Below, piece after piece: positions 9,441 through 18,498 of a stretch of 64,000 nucleotides of DNA. The position numbers and the translations under genes were made by a program. The DNA lies in NCBI GenBank assembly GCA_963617485.1, contig CAVEPA010000007.1:62001-126000 (forward strand), read 5' to 3'. The DNA is from UBA1757 sp963617485. Its GTDB lineage: Bacteria > Bacteroidota > Bacteroidia > Bacteroidales > UBA1402. Within the stretch, counting starts at the first letter, position 1. Each line of letters starts with the position of its first letter. The notes beneath the pieces are model-generated. The model was not told the DNA's origin. It was given only the letters and a program-made list of their open reading frames with translations, and did no database searches.

Positions 9441-12143
9441 ATGAAAAAGTCCCTATATATAATAGGTATGGCCATGCTGATGGCTGTACCTGCTCCCTTG
9501 ACGGCCCAAAGCAAGCCCAAGGCCAAAGTCGACCTCAGTTTCAACCGCAGCAACAACGATGAAATTCTGGAACCCGGCTATATCAACTGGATAGTGCCCA
9601 CCTCGTACAAGGCCAGCAAAACCATCGACGGCGTTACCTTTATCTGGAGTGCTCCCGAGGCCAACGGCTGCCAGTTGCGTGCGGGCTGGAGCAAAAGCTA
9701 TGTGCAGAAAGCTGAATACAAGGCCAAGAATGGCCGCCTCACCTTCGACGGTCTGACGCTTGACCCGCGCACTTTTGGCTCTATGACGCTGAGCATTGCC
9801 GGACTGCCCGTGGGCAAGCACAGCCTGCAGACCTACCACAATCTGTGGGAAAACTCGGCCAATTTTTATGCCGCGCCCATTACGGCTACGCTCAACGGCG
9901 ATACGGTGTATAAGTTTGTGACACCCAGCTTCGACCAGGCCGAGGCCGCCAATGCCTGCATCATGAGTTTTGATATCAATATTGAGAACGCCGGCGATAC
10001 CGCACACATCACTTTCAGCACCTCTACCGAAAATGTGGGCGAACCTACGGCCGGACAGAAGAACAACTTTGCGCCGCCCTTCTGCAACGGTTTCGAGCTG
10101 AATACCGTCAATGTGGCTCTGCAAGCCAAAGAACCCTATCCCGCCAGCGGCGACGAGCATTTTGATGCCGACAGCGGCAGTGTGCTGATGCATTGGACAC
10201 CCGCATCGGCCGAAGTGACTCAACACCTATTATATATAGGTAGCGATTCGCTGCGCGTGGCCCGCATGAAAGATGCTACCGCCACCTTGGCCAAGGGCGA
10301 CACCAGTTATCTGTTGCAGAACGTCTACTCGATGGAAACCTATTATTGGCGCGTGGACGAAGTGGACAGCGAAGGCTATGTCACCACCGGCAAGGTTTGG
10401 TATTTCAAGCCCCGCCAGCTGGCCTTCCCCGGAGCCGAGGGCTATGGCCGTTATGCACAGGGTGGACGTGGCGGTGTGGTTTACCATGTCACCAACTTGA
10501 GCGGCGACCGTCAGCCGGGTTCGTTCCTGTATGGTTTGCTCGACCTGACCGGCCCGCGCACCATTGTGTTCGACGTTTCGGGTATTATCGACCTGGGTTT
10601 CAAGTCTATCTTCACGCCCAAGTATGTGACCATAGCCGGACAGACTGCTCCGGGCAAGGGTATCTGCATCAAGGGTAGCAATATCAATGTGGGTTCCGAT
10701 AATATCTGCCGCCACATGCGCTTTAAACGCGGCTATGGCAATACGGGCAACGCGCTGGGACTTTCCGGCTCCGACCATGCTATCGTAGACCACACCACGG
10801 CCGCCTGGGGTACCGATGAAACCGTATCGGGCCGCGGTGCCAAGAATGTCAGCTTCCAGTACTCCATCATCGCTGAGGCCTTGGGTATTGCCGACCACAA
10901 GAACTATGCCACCGGCACCAACCACGGCTACGCCGCCACCATCGACGGCAAGATAGGCTCGTGGCACCACAACCTGCTGGTCAACTGCGCCGGCCGTAAC
11001 TGGAGTATGGGCGGCGGCATGGACGGTAACAACACCGCCATCGGCCAGATGGATATCTTCAACAACGTGGTGTACAACTGGAACAAGCGCACCACCGACG
11101 GCAACTGCCACGAAGTGAACTTTGTGGGCAACTACTATAAGATGGGCCCCGCCACCAAGCACACGGTGCTCTTTACGCAGAACTACGAAAACATCGGCAG
11201 TGCCGAGAGCACCTGGCGTGCCTACATTAAGGGCAATATCCGCGAGAACCTGAACGGCACGCTCAGCACCGACCGCCTGGACGATACCTACAACGTGGTG
11301 CTGAGCAACGGCGACCCGGGTCCCAAGTACCAGACGGTGGTAGACCAGCCCTTCTTTGAGTCGTATGCCAAGATACATAGCGCCCAGGATGCCTTCAAGA
11401 TAGTGCTGAGCGAAGCGGGTGCCACCATGCCTATGCGCGACAACCAACACTTGCGCGTGGTAAAGGAAACTTTGAACGGCAGCTACACCTATACAGGTTC
11501 CCGCTCGGGTCTTAAGGGCGAAATCGACCACGAAAGCGATGCCGGCGGATTCGAGGCTTACCCCGAAGAGCACCGCGACGCCAACTTCGATACCGACCAG
11601 GACGGCATGCCCGACTGGTGGGAAGCCCTGACGGGCAGCGACGCTACGGTGGCCAACCACAACGATGACCCCGACCACGACGGTTGGACACTGCTCGAAG
11701 ACTACCTGGAATTTATGGCCCATCCTTATGTGGTACTGCAACCCAATGCCAAGGATACGGTAGATATGGCACCCTATTTTGTGGGCTTCAGCAAGAAAAG
11801 CCCCGTTTACAGCATCGAAGGCAGTAGCGACAATTGCAGCCTGAAAGTGGATGGCAGCAAGCTCTGCATCGAAGCCGGCAGCCAAAAAGGACTGGCCGTT
11901 TTCTACATGAAAGTGACCGACAGCGAAGGCGCAACACACAGCAAACGACTGAGCGTAGCCTTGACGGGCGATGTTACAGCCCTGCCTTCTGTTTGGAGCG
12001 AAGACAATCTCGATGTACAAAAACGCGAATTTTTTACCCTCGACGGAAAACAAGTTCGCGAATTGCAACCGCAGCAGGTTTACATCATGCGTCTGACCGA
12101 CAGCCGGCAGCAAACCCAGAGCGTGAAAATCATCGCCGATTAG
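9441..12143 (+). CDS. Secreted pectate lyase, polysaccharide lyase family 1 type, with C-terminal sorting-like tail
   Basis: A 900-residue secreted enzyme likely to cleave polygalacturonate by beta-elimination. The signal peptide is MKKSLYIIGMAMLMAVPAP to about residue 22. An N-terminal beta region (to about 240) and a fibronectin-III-like stretch (about 245-325) precede the PL1 right-handed beta-helix. The helix opens with AFPGAEGYGRYAQGGRGG near residue 330 and contains RTIVFDVSGII, VTIAGQTAPGKGI and ICRHMRFK, the core signatures of the family. A calcium-binding-like DTDQDGMPDWWEAL segment lies near 715-735. The final 40 residues (FFTLDGKQVRELQPQQVYIM to the end) resemble Bacteroidota surface-sorting domains. 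It starts 2 bases after galM, ends the operon, and no SusC/SusD genes are adjacent. Confidence 0.85.
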   Translation: MKKSLYIIGMAMLMAVPAPLTAQSKPKAKVDLSFNRSNNDEILEPGYINWIVPTSYKASKTIDGVTFIWSAPEANGCQLRAGWSKSYVQKAEYKAKNGRLTFDGLTLDPRTFGSMTLSIAGLPVGKHSLQTYHNLWENSANFYAAPITATLNGDTVYKFVTPSFDQAEAANACIMSFDINIENAGDTAHITFSTSTENVGEPTAGQKNNFAPPFCNGFELNTVNVALQAKEPYPASGDEHFDADSGSVLMHWTPASAEVTQHLLYIGSDSLRVARMKDATATLAKGDTSYLLQNVYSMETYYWRVDEVDSEGYVTTGKVWYFKPRQLAFPGAEGYGRYAQGGRGGVVYHVTNLSGDRQPGSFLYGLLDLTGPRTIVFDVSGIIDLGFKSIFTPKYVTIAGQTAPGKGICIKGSNINVGSDNICRHMRFKRGYGNTGNALGLSGSDHAIVDHTTAAWGTDETVSGRGAKNVSFQYSIIAEALGIADHKNYATGTNHGYAATIDGKIGSWHHNLLVNCAGRNWSMGGGMDGNNTAIGQMDIFNNVVYNWNKRTTDGNCHEVNFVGNYYKMGPATKHTVLFTQNYENIGSAESTWRAYIKGNIRENLNGTLSTDRLDDTYNVVLSNGDPGPKYQTVVDQPFFESYAKIHSAQDAFKIVLSEAGATMPMRDNQHLRVVKETLNGSYTYTGSRSGLKGEIDHESDAGGFEAYPEEHRDANFDTDQDGMPDWWEALTGSDATVANHNDDPDHDGWTLLEDYLEFMAHPYVVLQPNAKDTVDMAPYFVGFSKKSPVYSIEGSSDNCSLKVDGSKLCIEAGSQKGLAVFYMKVTDSEGATHSKRLSVALTGDVTALPSVWSEDNLDVQKREFFTLDGKQVRELQPQQVYIMRLTDSRQQTQSVKIIAD

Positions 12144-12187
12144 TGTAAATTGTTGATACTCAACGCCAAGCTGCGAGCCTGAGCGTT

Positions 12188-12237
12188 GCGAAAAGCCGCG
12201 TGCGGCCTTGCCCTGCAAGGCCGCACGCCCTTTTCGC
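12188..12237 (+). terminator. Long hairpin terminator after the pectate-lyase operon
   Basis: The core stem GCGTGCGGCCTTG pairs with CAAGGCCGCACGC around the loop CCCTG. An outer GCGAAAAG/CTTTTCGC stem follows after a small internal bulge. The T-rich arm CCTTTTCGC directly after the core stem suits Rho-independent termination on the plus strand. Confidence 0.7.
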
Positions 12238-12335
12238 ACATCCGCTAAAAACACCTTTTCCCGAATTCGCGAACCTGCTAAATGCAATATTTCGGATAAA
12301 AATGCGATTTTTTTTTGAAAAAATTAGTTCACAAA

Positions 12336-12366
12336 TTTGGTAATCGAAAAAAATGACATAACTTTG
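12336..12366 (+). promoter_or_regulatory. Promoter of the HTH regulator gene
   Basis: TTTG at 12336-12339 and TAACTTTG at 12359-12366 with 19 bases between is an exact match to the Bacteroidota housekeeping promoter. The gene starts about 110 bases downstream. Confidence 0.8.
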
Positions 12367-12478
12367 CAGCGTCTTTGAAACAAAAATGAAACCGAAACGT
12401 CTTATATGCGACAAAGACAAAACAAAAACATTAACGAGCTAAACAATAACCACTAAAGAATAGGAGCGAAGACCACCA

Positions 12479-13036
12479 ATGGAAAGTCTTGAGATTACCG
12501 AAACAAACCGCAAGGCCCCGCATGTAGGGGCATATATCAAAGCGGAGCTGGATGCCAAAGGCATGCGGCAAAAAGAGTTAGCCAAGCTAACTGGAATTCA
12601 AACCTCAACCTTGAACGACATCATCAAGGGCAGACGCGACATTACGGCCGAACAATCCATCCTCATTGGCCACGCCCTTGACCTTACCGACAATTATTTT
12701 TACAATCTGCAGCAGCAGTACGACATGGACAAAGCCCGCGAGTCGGAACGTGTTACCATGCAGTTGGACGCCATCACGAACTGGAACGCCCTGAAACATT
12801 ATGTTTCCGAGAGCTTCTTCGACAAGATGGGTCTGCTTGGTTCTGACATTAAGCACAATGTCGATGTCATTTTCGAAGTGTTCGGCGTCAAGAACCTCGA
12901 CGAGTTCTTCGCCCTTCGCAATCAGGAAGCCCGCGTGGAAGCCAGCAAGAAAACCAAAAGACAGCCGGCCAGCGAACGGGACCTCTTCTCATGGAAATTC
13001 TACGGTAAGTTCCTCACCCGAGACAAGCGTCATTAA
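12479..13036 (+). CDS. HigA-like XRE-family HTH protein, orphan
   Basis: A 185-residue DNA-binding protein. Residues about 15-75 form an XRE helix-turn-helix (MRQKELAKLTGIQTSTLNDI with IKGRRDITAEQSILIGHAL), the arrangement of HigA antitoxins. The C-terminal half (HNVDVIFEVFGVKNLDEFFA and DLFSWKFYGK) resembles the linker that, in longer relatives, precedes an ImmA/IrrE-type metallopeptidase domain, but that domain is absent. No HigB-like toxin is beside it: upstream is the pectate-lyase operon and downstream the fimbrial operon. It has its own strong promoter and may regulate the fimbrial operon, which begins about 190 bases downstream. That role is inference from position. Confidence 0.7.
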   Translation: MESLEITETNRKAPHVGAYIKAELDAKGMRQKELAKLTGIQTSTLNDIIKGRRDITAEQSILIGHALDLTDNYFYNLQQQYDMDKARESERVTMQLDAITNWNALKHYVSESFFDKMGLLGSDIKHNVDVIFEVFGVKNLDEFFALRNQEARVEASKKTKRQPASERDLFSWKFYGKFLTRDKRH

Positions 13037-13119
13037 ACAACCTTTAAAAGCCTGATTTTCTCCTCGAAAAAAACGCCCGAAACCCTCCGCAAATAGCCCA
13101 AACTTTTAACAAAAAAGTG

Positions 13120-13151
13120 TTTGGAGAATGCATAAATAACCAGTACCTTTG
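13120..13151 (+). promoter_or_regulatory. Promoter of the fimbrial/giant-protein operon
   Basis: TTTG at 13120-13123 and TACCTTTG at 13144-13151 are 20 bases apart, an exact consensus match. A leader of about 70 bases precedes the DUF3575 gene. I looked for flanking inverted repeats that would make it invertible and found none. Confidence 0.8.
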
Positions 13152-13225
13152 CGGCCGAAAAAAATAAGGGTAAGTCGATAGCGAAAACGGGATAAAAAAT
13201 CCAACCAGAAAACTCTGTAAATCAG

Positions 13226-14551
13226 ATGACTAAGACTTTGTTCAACAAGACGGTAATCCTGAAGGCAATCGTGCTGATTTTGACCTTGGGTCTGTCGTTT
13301 GAAGCTTGGAGCGCTACCAACGAGACTTTCGTTGATATCAAGTTCCGCCTCGACGATGCCAGAATCGACACCGCTTATATGGACAACGCCACTGCCATGA
13401 ACCGCCTGGCCGCAGTTATCGACAGCATCGGTCGCGAGAACCTCGTTTCCGTCAAGGCTGTTTCGGTATCATCGCCCGAAGGTCCCTACTGGTACAACAA
13501 GCGCTTGTCTATGCGTCGTCAGCAGGCTGTGCTGGAGTACTTGAACAGAGAATTCCCCGAATACGAAAACCTTATCACCACCGACTGGCGCGCAGAATCT
13601 TGGGAAGACTTGGCCACCTTCGTTGCAGCCGACCAGAACCTGAGCGCCGAAAACATCGAAAAGGTTCTCAAAATTGTCAACTCCACGAAATTTTCCGACA
13701 AGCGTAAGAAAGACTTCTACACCTTGGGTTATCAAGACGGTCTGGGCAATATCTACCGCTACCTTTACAAGAGCTACTATCAGTACCTGCGTTACTCGGG
13801 CATCGTAGTCGTAAGCAACGGCAACGTGGCACTCGCTCCTCTGGCTTGCAACATCAAGCCCCTGCCCACCGACAGCCTGCAAGGCCCGCAGCTTTCCATC
13901 CTCGATATCCAGCAGAGCGCAGTGGCCAGCATCGACGATGCTGACAGCAAGGTTCGCGAACCCATGCTTTCAGTAAAGACCAACATGCTCTACAACGCCT
14001 TCTTCTATCCCGGCGTAGGTATGCGTCCCATCTGGAACGGCACCATCGAGTACTATCCCCGCCACAGCGAACACTGGACCTTCCTGGCCGAAGTGGAAAT
14101 GCCTTGGTGGTCGAACTACGACGAGCAGCACTACTGCTTCCAAATTCGCAACTATCAACTCGAAGCAAGGCGTTACTTTGCTTCCGACAGAAAACATAAC
14201 GGACTCTATCTCTCGGCTTACACCATGTCTAACCTCTACGACATCTGCCTCGACCTGAACAAGGGACGCGGCCGTCAGGGCGAAGGTTACGGCGCAGGCC
14301 TAGGCGTGGGTTACGTACTGCCTATCAGCAAGAACGGCAGCTGGAAACTCGAATTCCTGCTGAAGGCCGGTTACTATGAATCGCGTTACGATTCTTATCA
14401 TGCAGGCAGACCTTTCGCAGGCAAGTATTACTACGATTGGACTGGCGACGCCGCCGATTTCAAACCCAGAAACTGGCGTCTCAGATGGTTCGGACCTACC
14501 GGAGTAGGTATTTCGTTGAGCTATGATTTGTTGAGCAGAAAAGTTAAGTAA
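13226..14551 (+). CDS. DUF3575-type outer-membrane protein of the fimbrial operon
   Basis: Envelope protein of 441 residues with a signal peptide (hydrophobic LKAIVLILTLGLSFEAWSA, cleavage near residue 30). Residues about 35-200 resemble an OmpA-like peptidoglycan-binding fold: VSVSSPEGPYWYNKRLSMRR has the ASPEG...N..LS..RA pattern. Residues about 250-441 match DUF3575: SVKTNMLYNAFFYPGVGM, alternating aromatic strands, and the ending GPTGVGISLSYDLL, consistent with a small beta-barrel. In Bacteroidales such proteins commonly sit at the head of FimA/Mfa-type fimbrillin clusters, as here. It may anchor or export the fimbria at the outer membrane. The stop is 3 bases from the next start. Confidence 0.8.
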   Translation: MTKTLFNKTVILKAIVLILTLGLSFEAWSATNETFVDIKFRLDDARIDTAYMDNATAMNRLAAVIDSIGRENLVSVKAVSVSSPEGPYWYNKRLSMRRQQAVLEYLNREFPEYENLITTDWRAESWEDLATFVAADQNLSAENIEKVLKIVNSTKFSDKRKKDFYTLGYQDGLGNIYRYLYKSYYQYLRYSGIVVVSNGNVALAPLACNIKPLPTDSLQGPQLSILDIQQSAVASIDDADSKVREPMLSVKTNMLYNAFFYPGVGMRPIWNGTIEYYPRHSEHWTFLAEVEMPWWSNYDEQHYCFQIRNYQLEARRYFASDRKHNGLYLSAYTMSNLYDICLDLNKGRGRQGEGYGAGLGVGYVLPISKNGSWKLEFLLKAGYYESRYDSYHAGRPFAGKYYYDWTGDAADFKPRNWRLRWFGPTGVGISLSYDLLSRKVK

Positions 14552-14554
14552 GCG

Positions 14555-15808
14555 ATGATGCGTTTTTGCCAAAATATGAAAAAGTCCTTCCGCATGCTGC
14601 TGATGATGGCAGTGCTCACCGTAGCACTGGCCTCCTGCGAACGCAAGCCCCTGTATCTGGTGGGCGGCGGCAACGTGGAACTCGACGTGGCTATCTACGA
14701 CATCCGTCTGAGCCTGCTCTGGGGTCTCAACTGGGAGACCGAATGGCAGTACGACTGGGCCGATGAGTACGGCGAAATCGGTTACACCCGTCCCGACTAC
14801 GTTCGCGCCATCATGTACAATGTAGACCAGTTCCTTGGCAAGAGAGAAAATCCGCAAACCAGAAACTTCGCCGCTACCGGCGGTATGGTTTCCCTGCTGC
14901 CCGGCAGCATGTACGACATGCTCTTCTACAACTCGGGTTACGAATACATCCAGGTGCTCACCGACGATGACAACACCTATTACAAAGCAACCACCCGCCG
15001 CAGCAACACCAAGGCCTACTCCAAGAGCAAGGCTGCCGCAGAAGAAAGCGGCGACGATTCGCAATATGTAGACTACAACCAACCCGATGAATTCTTCGGA
15101 ACCTTCCTGAGCGACCTCTGGGTATCGGACAACACCGACGATTACGAACAGACCGTAGCCGAAGACGGCACCATCGTTTACCTGTACAGAGTAAACGCCA
15201 GCCTGCGTCCTTACTCCATGATTTACCTCTATCAGATTATGGTTATCAACAACGAAGACTCTATCGGTAACAAGATTGTAGGCGCTCAGGGTTACACCGT
15301 AACAGGTTTGTCGAACGAAGTTAACATGTTCAACCGCATGAACGACTCAACTTCCGTATCGGTATCGTCCGAAGTGGTTCGCCCGCTTATCGACAACAAG
15401 ATGCTGACCTTGCCCGACGGCACACAAGTACAAGGCGATATCATGGCCAGCCGTATGCTTACCTGGGGTCTGTCGGGTATCAGCCCGCTGGACGAAGCCG
15501 ACAAGTACATAGCCGGTGAAACCAAGAGCGGCAACACCAAATCGCGTGCCGACGAAGTGAACCCAGTAGACGACAACTATATCAACATAGGCGTAACGCT
15601 GCGCAACGGCGCTACCAAGGTGATTAGCAAGAACATCACCGAGCAGATGAACAACCATCCCGCCGGCGGCGTTATTACCGTTGTGATTGATGCAGCCCAG
15701 GAAATTTCCGCTTCCGACCTGAACGGCGGTTCGGGTTCGAAGGGTGGCGGTTTCAGTGCCGATGTTAACGACTGGGGCAACTCACAAGACGCTGAAATAA
15801 CTATTTAA
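14555..15808 (+). CDS. DUF5119-type fimbrial lipoprotein, possible anchor subunit
   Basis: Lipoprotein of 417 residues (410 if translation begins at the third ATG, 14576). The lipobox LASC puts the lipidated cysteine at residue 28. The mature start RKPLYLVGGGNVELDVAIYD and the Trp-rich LLWGLNWETEWQYDW are characteristic of DUF5119, found beside fimbrillin genes. It lies between DUF3575 and the first fimbrillin, where an anchor or assembly subunit (the role of FimB or Mfa2) would be expected, but that role is inference. A Gly/Ser-rich tail (SDLNGGSGSKGGG) precedes the C-terminus. A gap of 88 bases to the next gene contains AT-rich sequence but no convincing promoter. Confidence 0.75.
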   Translation: MMRFCQNMKKSFRMLLMMAVLTVALASCERKPLYLVGGGNVELDVAIYDIRLSLLWGLNWETEWQYDWADEYGEIGYTRPDYVRAIMYNVDQFLGKRENPQTRNFAATGGMVSLLPGSMYDMLFYNSGYEYIQVLTDDDNTYYKATTRRSNTKAYSKSKAAAEESGDDSQYVDYNQPDEFFGTFLSDLWVSDNTDDYEQTVAEDGTIVYLYRVNASLRPYSMIYLYQIMVINNEDSIGNKIVGAQGYTVTGLSNEVNMFNRMNDSTSVSVSSEVVRPLIDNKMLTLPDGTQVQGDIMASRMLTWGLSGISPLDEADKYIAGETKSGNTKSRADEVNPVDDNYINIGVTLRNGATKVISKNITEQMNNHPAGGVITVVIDAAQEISASDLNGGSGSKGGGFSADVNDWGNSQDAEITI

Positions 15809-15896
15809 CAAGGTGTTGACGAAAAAAACGACAAAAAACTTGACAATTATATTTTTTAATTAATACTTTTACTAATTCTTCGAAAAGAACAAAACA

Positions 15897-17144
15897 ATGA
15901 AAAAGAGTTATTTGATTCTGCTTGCCGCTGTATGCGCATTTACAGCTTGCAAAAACGACGATTTCCTTGGAACCGTCAAGTCTGAAACCCCTGCTGCCGA
16001 ACAGCAGATTGCTTTCTCAACATTCAACAACAAAATGACCAAGGCTGAGAATTCTAATGAAACTGAAAAGATTTCTCTGCTTAAGCACCATGCCGATTTT
16101 TCCGTATGGGCGCTGAAAGACAACGAAACCTCCAAGTGGGTGTTCAACGGCACCCAAGTTGAAGGCAAGGAAGAAAGCGGCGTTATCACTTGGGAACCCG
16201 TAGACGTACGTTTCTGGGACAAGACCGCTACCCGCTACGATTTCTACGCTGCCGCTCCTGCCAGTGCTGCTTGGGCGTTGAAAAATGTTGCTCCCAGCAC
16301 GACTGCAACGGCTTACACAGGTGGTTACTTCACCTTGGACGATGTTACTTTGGCAGACAAGACTTTGAATGCTAAGGACTATCAGGAATCTATGAAGGCT
16401 GACGAACAGACCAACATCGACTACATGATTGCTACCGATAAGTTTGTTGAACAAGCCAATTTCGGTCAGGAAGTAGACCTCGACTTCAACCACATCCTTT
16501 CACGTTTGAACGTAACCGTTAAGCGCGGTCCCAGCCTCGAAAAGTGGGCCACCAAGAATCCAACCAAAGCCGAATATGCCAAGGTTGAGCTTACCGGCCT
16601 CGAGGTGGTAAAGATGCTCAGCAAGGGCTCTTTCGCTGAAAACGCTGTTAGCGGCACCGACCTGCAGCAGGGTACCACTGGCCGTTGGACCACCACCAGC
16701 GATGTTATCAACTACACCGCTTGCACCACCAACGCTACCGACCTGACGGCTACTCCCGAAGTTTACGTGCTGCAATCGCTGGTAATGCCTCAGACCGTCA
16801 AGTACGAAGCTATCAACGCCGGTACCGGTAAAAAGGGCGATGGTACTGATGCCGCAGAAACCTATATCTGTGTAAAGTTCAAGATTGGTACGGAAGACTA
16901 CACCACCTATGTAAACTTGGCTGCTGCTTTCGGTGCTAAGGAAGACGATTCTGCTACCACCGATATTGACGAATCTCTGATTGCCTTTAACGAAGGCTGG
17001 CAGAACACCCTGCGTATCGCCATCGATGCTTCGGCTATCACCTTCACCGCTAACGCTTACAACTGGGCCGACGGTGCCGACAGCAGCTACACCATTGAGA
17101 CTTCTATCAACATTCCTACCAACCTTGATATTGTTGGTGAATAA
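15897..17144 (+). CDS. Fimbrillin-family lipoprotein 1 (Mfa-like)
   Basis: Predicted structural pilin of a FimA/Mfa-type (type V) fimbria, 415 residues. The lipobox FTAC gives lipidation at Cys18. A short linker leads to the first strand (QQIAFSTFNN) and the motif TKA at 48-50, where basic-residue proteolysis could mature the subunit. The Mfa_like fold signatures are present: VRFWDKTATRYDFYAAAP, the mid-domain LDFNHILSRLNVTVKRG, and the C-terminal AFNEGWQNTLRIAIDASAIT followed by YNWADG. The hydrophobic C-terminal strand would serve donor-strand polymerisation. Codon choice, with many GCT, GGT and AAG codons, looks like a highly expressed gene. Major or minor subunit cannot be decided. Confidence 0.85.
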   Translation: MKKSYLILLAAVCAFTACKNDDFLGTVKSETPAAEQQIAFSTFNNKMTKAENSNETEKISLLKHHADFSVWALKDNETSKWVFNGTQVEGKEESGVITWEPVDVRFWDKTATRYDFYAAAPASAAWALKNVAPSTTATAYTGGYFTLDDVTLADKTLNAKDYQESMKADEQTNIDYMIATDKFVEQANFGQEVDLDFNHILSRLNVTVKRGPSLEKWATKNPTKAEYAKVELTGLEVVKMLSKGSFAENAVSGTDLQQGTTGRWTTTSDVINYTACTTNATDLTATPEVYVLQSLVMPQTVKYEAINAGTGKKGDGTDAAETYICVKFKIGTEDYTTYVNLAAAFGAKEDDSATTDIDESLIAFNEGWQNTLRIAIDASAITFTANAYNWADGADSSYTIETSINIPTNLDIVGE

Positions 17145-17200
17145 TCCTTGGTATAAGACTAACCGATAAACAAGTAATAACAATAAAAAACATCATAACA

Positions 17201-18382
17201 ATGAAAAAGATTCTATTTCTGACTACGCTTGCAGCAGCTTTCGCCTTCGGCTTTAGCAGCTGCTCTAACGAGGAACTGGTAGAAAACATCGAGCAAGCTC
17301 AGGGTGCCGAAATCGCTTTCGATACCTTCGCCGACAAACTTACCAAGGCCGAAAACTCCGATAAGACAAGCACTACCGCATTGGAAGGCCACCACACAAC
17401 TTTCAATGTATGGGGTACCAAAACGGTAGGTTCCACTACCAGTGTTGTTTACTCTGTAGCCGATAAGGGCTCGGTTTCATTCGCTTCCAGTGCTTGGACC
17501 GCTACTCCCAAAAAGTTCTGGGACAAGACCGCTACCAACTACAACTTCTATGCAGCTGCTCCTGCTACCGCCAATTGGGCTTTTGCATTCACTACTGGCA
17601 ATGCCGACGGCACCATTACGCTGGCCGACTTTACCTTGGAAGGTAAGAACGCCCTTACCGCGGCTTCTGCCACTGCTGTTGATACTTGGAAGGATGTTGC
17701 TGACGATGTAGACCTGATGATTGCTTCTCCTTGCCTTGTGGCTCGTACCTCTTACAACAAGGCTGACCCCGACAAGGTGAACCTGCAGTTCAACCACATT
17801 CTTTCTCGCTTGAACGTGCTGGTAAAGAAGGGTGAAGTTTTGGAGAATGAAACAGTTTCTTTGACCGGTCTTAGCATTGTGAACCTCAAGAACAAGTCTT
17901 CTTTCGACGAAAGCAAGAAGACCGGCACTGAACTGGCCGCTGGCACTACCGCCCGCTGGACTACTCCCGAGCTTGATGGTACTTACCAACTCGATGGTCT
18001 TACGCTGACCGCTACTACTAAAGAAGACGGTGTTACCACCACCGCTCAGTATATAGGTGAATGGCTGATTATTCCGCAGGAAATCACTAAGAAGGTTCTG
18101 GATGTAGACTTTTCAGACAAGGGTGAGGGCTCTTCTACTGAAGATGGTGCCAAGAATGAAGCCTATGTAAAGGTTGATTACACCATCAACGGTGAAGAGT
18201 TCTTTGGTTACTACAACCTGGCTCACGCATTCAAGGCTGCCAATTCCGGCGACAAGATTGCCTTTAACGAAGGCTGGCAGAACAACCTTACCATCGTCAT
18301 CAATCCCGATGTTATCGAATTCGATGCTGAGGTATTCGATTGGGCTACCAATGCCGAAAACGAGTTCAATATTCCTGAATAA
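17201..18382 (+). CDS. Fimbrillin-family lipoprotein 2 (Mfa-like)
   Basis: A 393-residue paralogue of fimbrillin 1. Lipobox FSSC with Cys21, first strand AEIAFDTFADK, and TKAEN with TKA at residues 48-50, the same register as fimbrillin 1. Shared blocks are KKFWDKTATNYNFYAAAPAT, LQFNHILSRLNVLVKKGE and KIAFNEGWQNNLTIVI. The C-terminus FDAEVFDWATNAENEFNIPE has the aromatic last strand typical of the family. The two genes are 56 bases apart and likely arose by duplication. The next gene is separated by 116 bases containing a strong GC-rich hairpin (18401-18431), which could lower or stabilise downstream message. Confidence 0.85.
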   Translation: MKKILFLTTLAAAFAFGFSSCSNEELVENIEQAQGAEIAFDTFADKLTKAENSDKTSTTALEGHHTTFNVWGTKTVGSTTSVVYSVADKGSVSFASSAWTATPKKFWDKTATNYNFYAAAPATANWAFAFTTGNADGTITLADFTLEGKNALTAASATAVDTWKDVADDVDLMIASPCLVARTSYNKADPDKVNLQFNHILSRLNVLVKKGEVLENETVSLTGLSIVNLKNKSSFDESKKTGTELAAGTTARWTTPELDGTYQLDGLTLTATTKEDGVTTTAQYIGEWLIIPQEITKKVLDVDFSDKGEGSSTEDGAKNEAYVKVDYTINGEEFFGYYNLAHAFKAANSGDKIAFNEGWQNNLTIVINPDVIEFDAEVFDWATNAENEFNIPE

Positions 18383-18400
18383 GACTTAGGTTGCTTGAGG

Positions 18401-18470
18401 GCAGACGGGCGCGCGAAGCGCGCCTGTCTGCACCGCAAGACCAGGGACGGCTTGCGCCGCCCGACCAACA
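18401..18470 (+). repeat. Two GC-rich hairpins between fimbrillins 2 and 3
   Basis: GCAGACGGGCGCGC (18401-18414), loop GAA, GCGCGCCTGTCTGC (18418-18431): a 14-bp stem with one G-T pair. About 14 bases later GGGACGGC/GCCGCCCG (near 18444-18462) forms a weaker hairpin with a TTGC loop. No T-run follows either, so this is not a classical terminator. It could act as an attenuator or as an mRNA 3'-end stabiliser. Confidence 0.65.
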
Positions 18471-18498
18471 GATTGATTAACTACTTAAACAACCGATT

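Larger units (their letters stand above)
12144..12478. other. Gene-free stretch of 335 bases between pectate lyase and HTH gene
   Basis: The first third holds the long terminator hairpin at 12188-12237. The rest is AT-rich leader with the promoter at 12336-12366 and an untranslated leader of roughly 105 bases. I see no small coding frame or riboswitch-like fold in it. Confidence 0.6.

Noticed and set aside
12479..13036. Complete toxin-antitoxin module
   Set aside because: Only the antitoxin-like gene is present. I found no HigB, RelE or ImmA frame in the flanking 300 bases on either strand.
13040..13225. Invertible (phase-variable) promoter for the fimbrial operon
   Set aside because: Phase-variable fimbrial promoters in Bacteroides are flanked by inverted repeats and a recombinase gene. 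I found neither around 13120-13151.
15809..15896. Internal promoter before fimbrillin 1
   Set aside because: The AT-rich gap has TTGACA-like and TACTTTTA sequences, but nothing fits TTTG-N19-21-TAnnTTTG.
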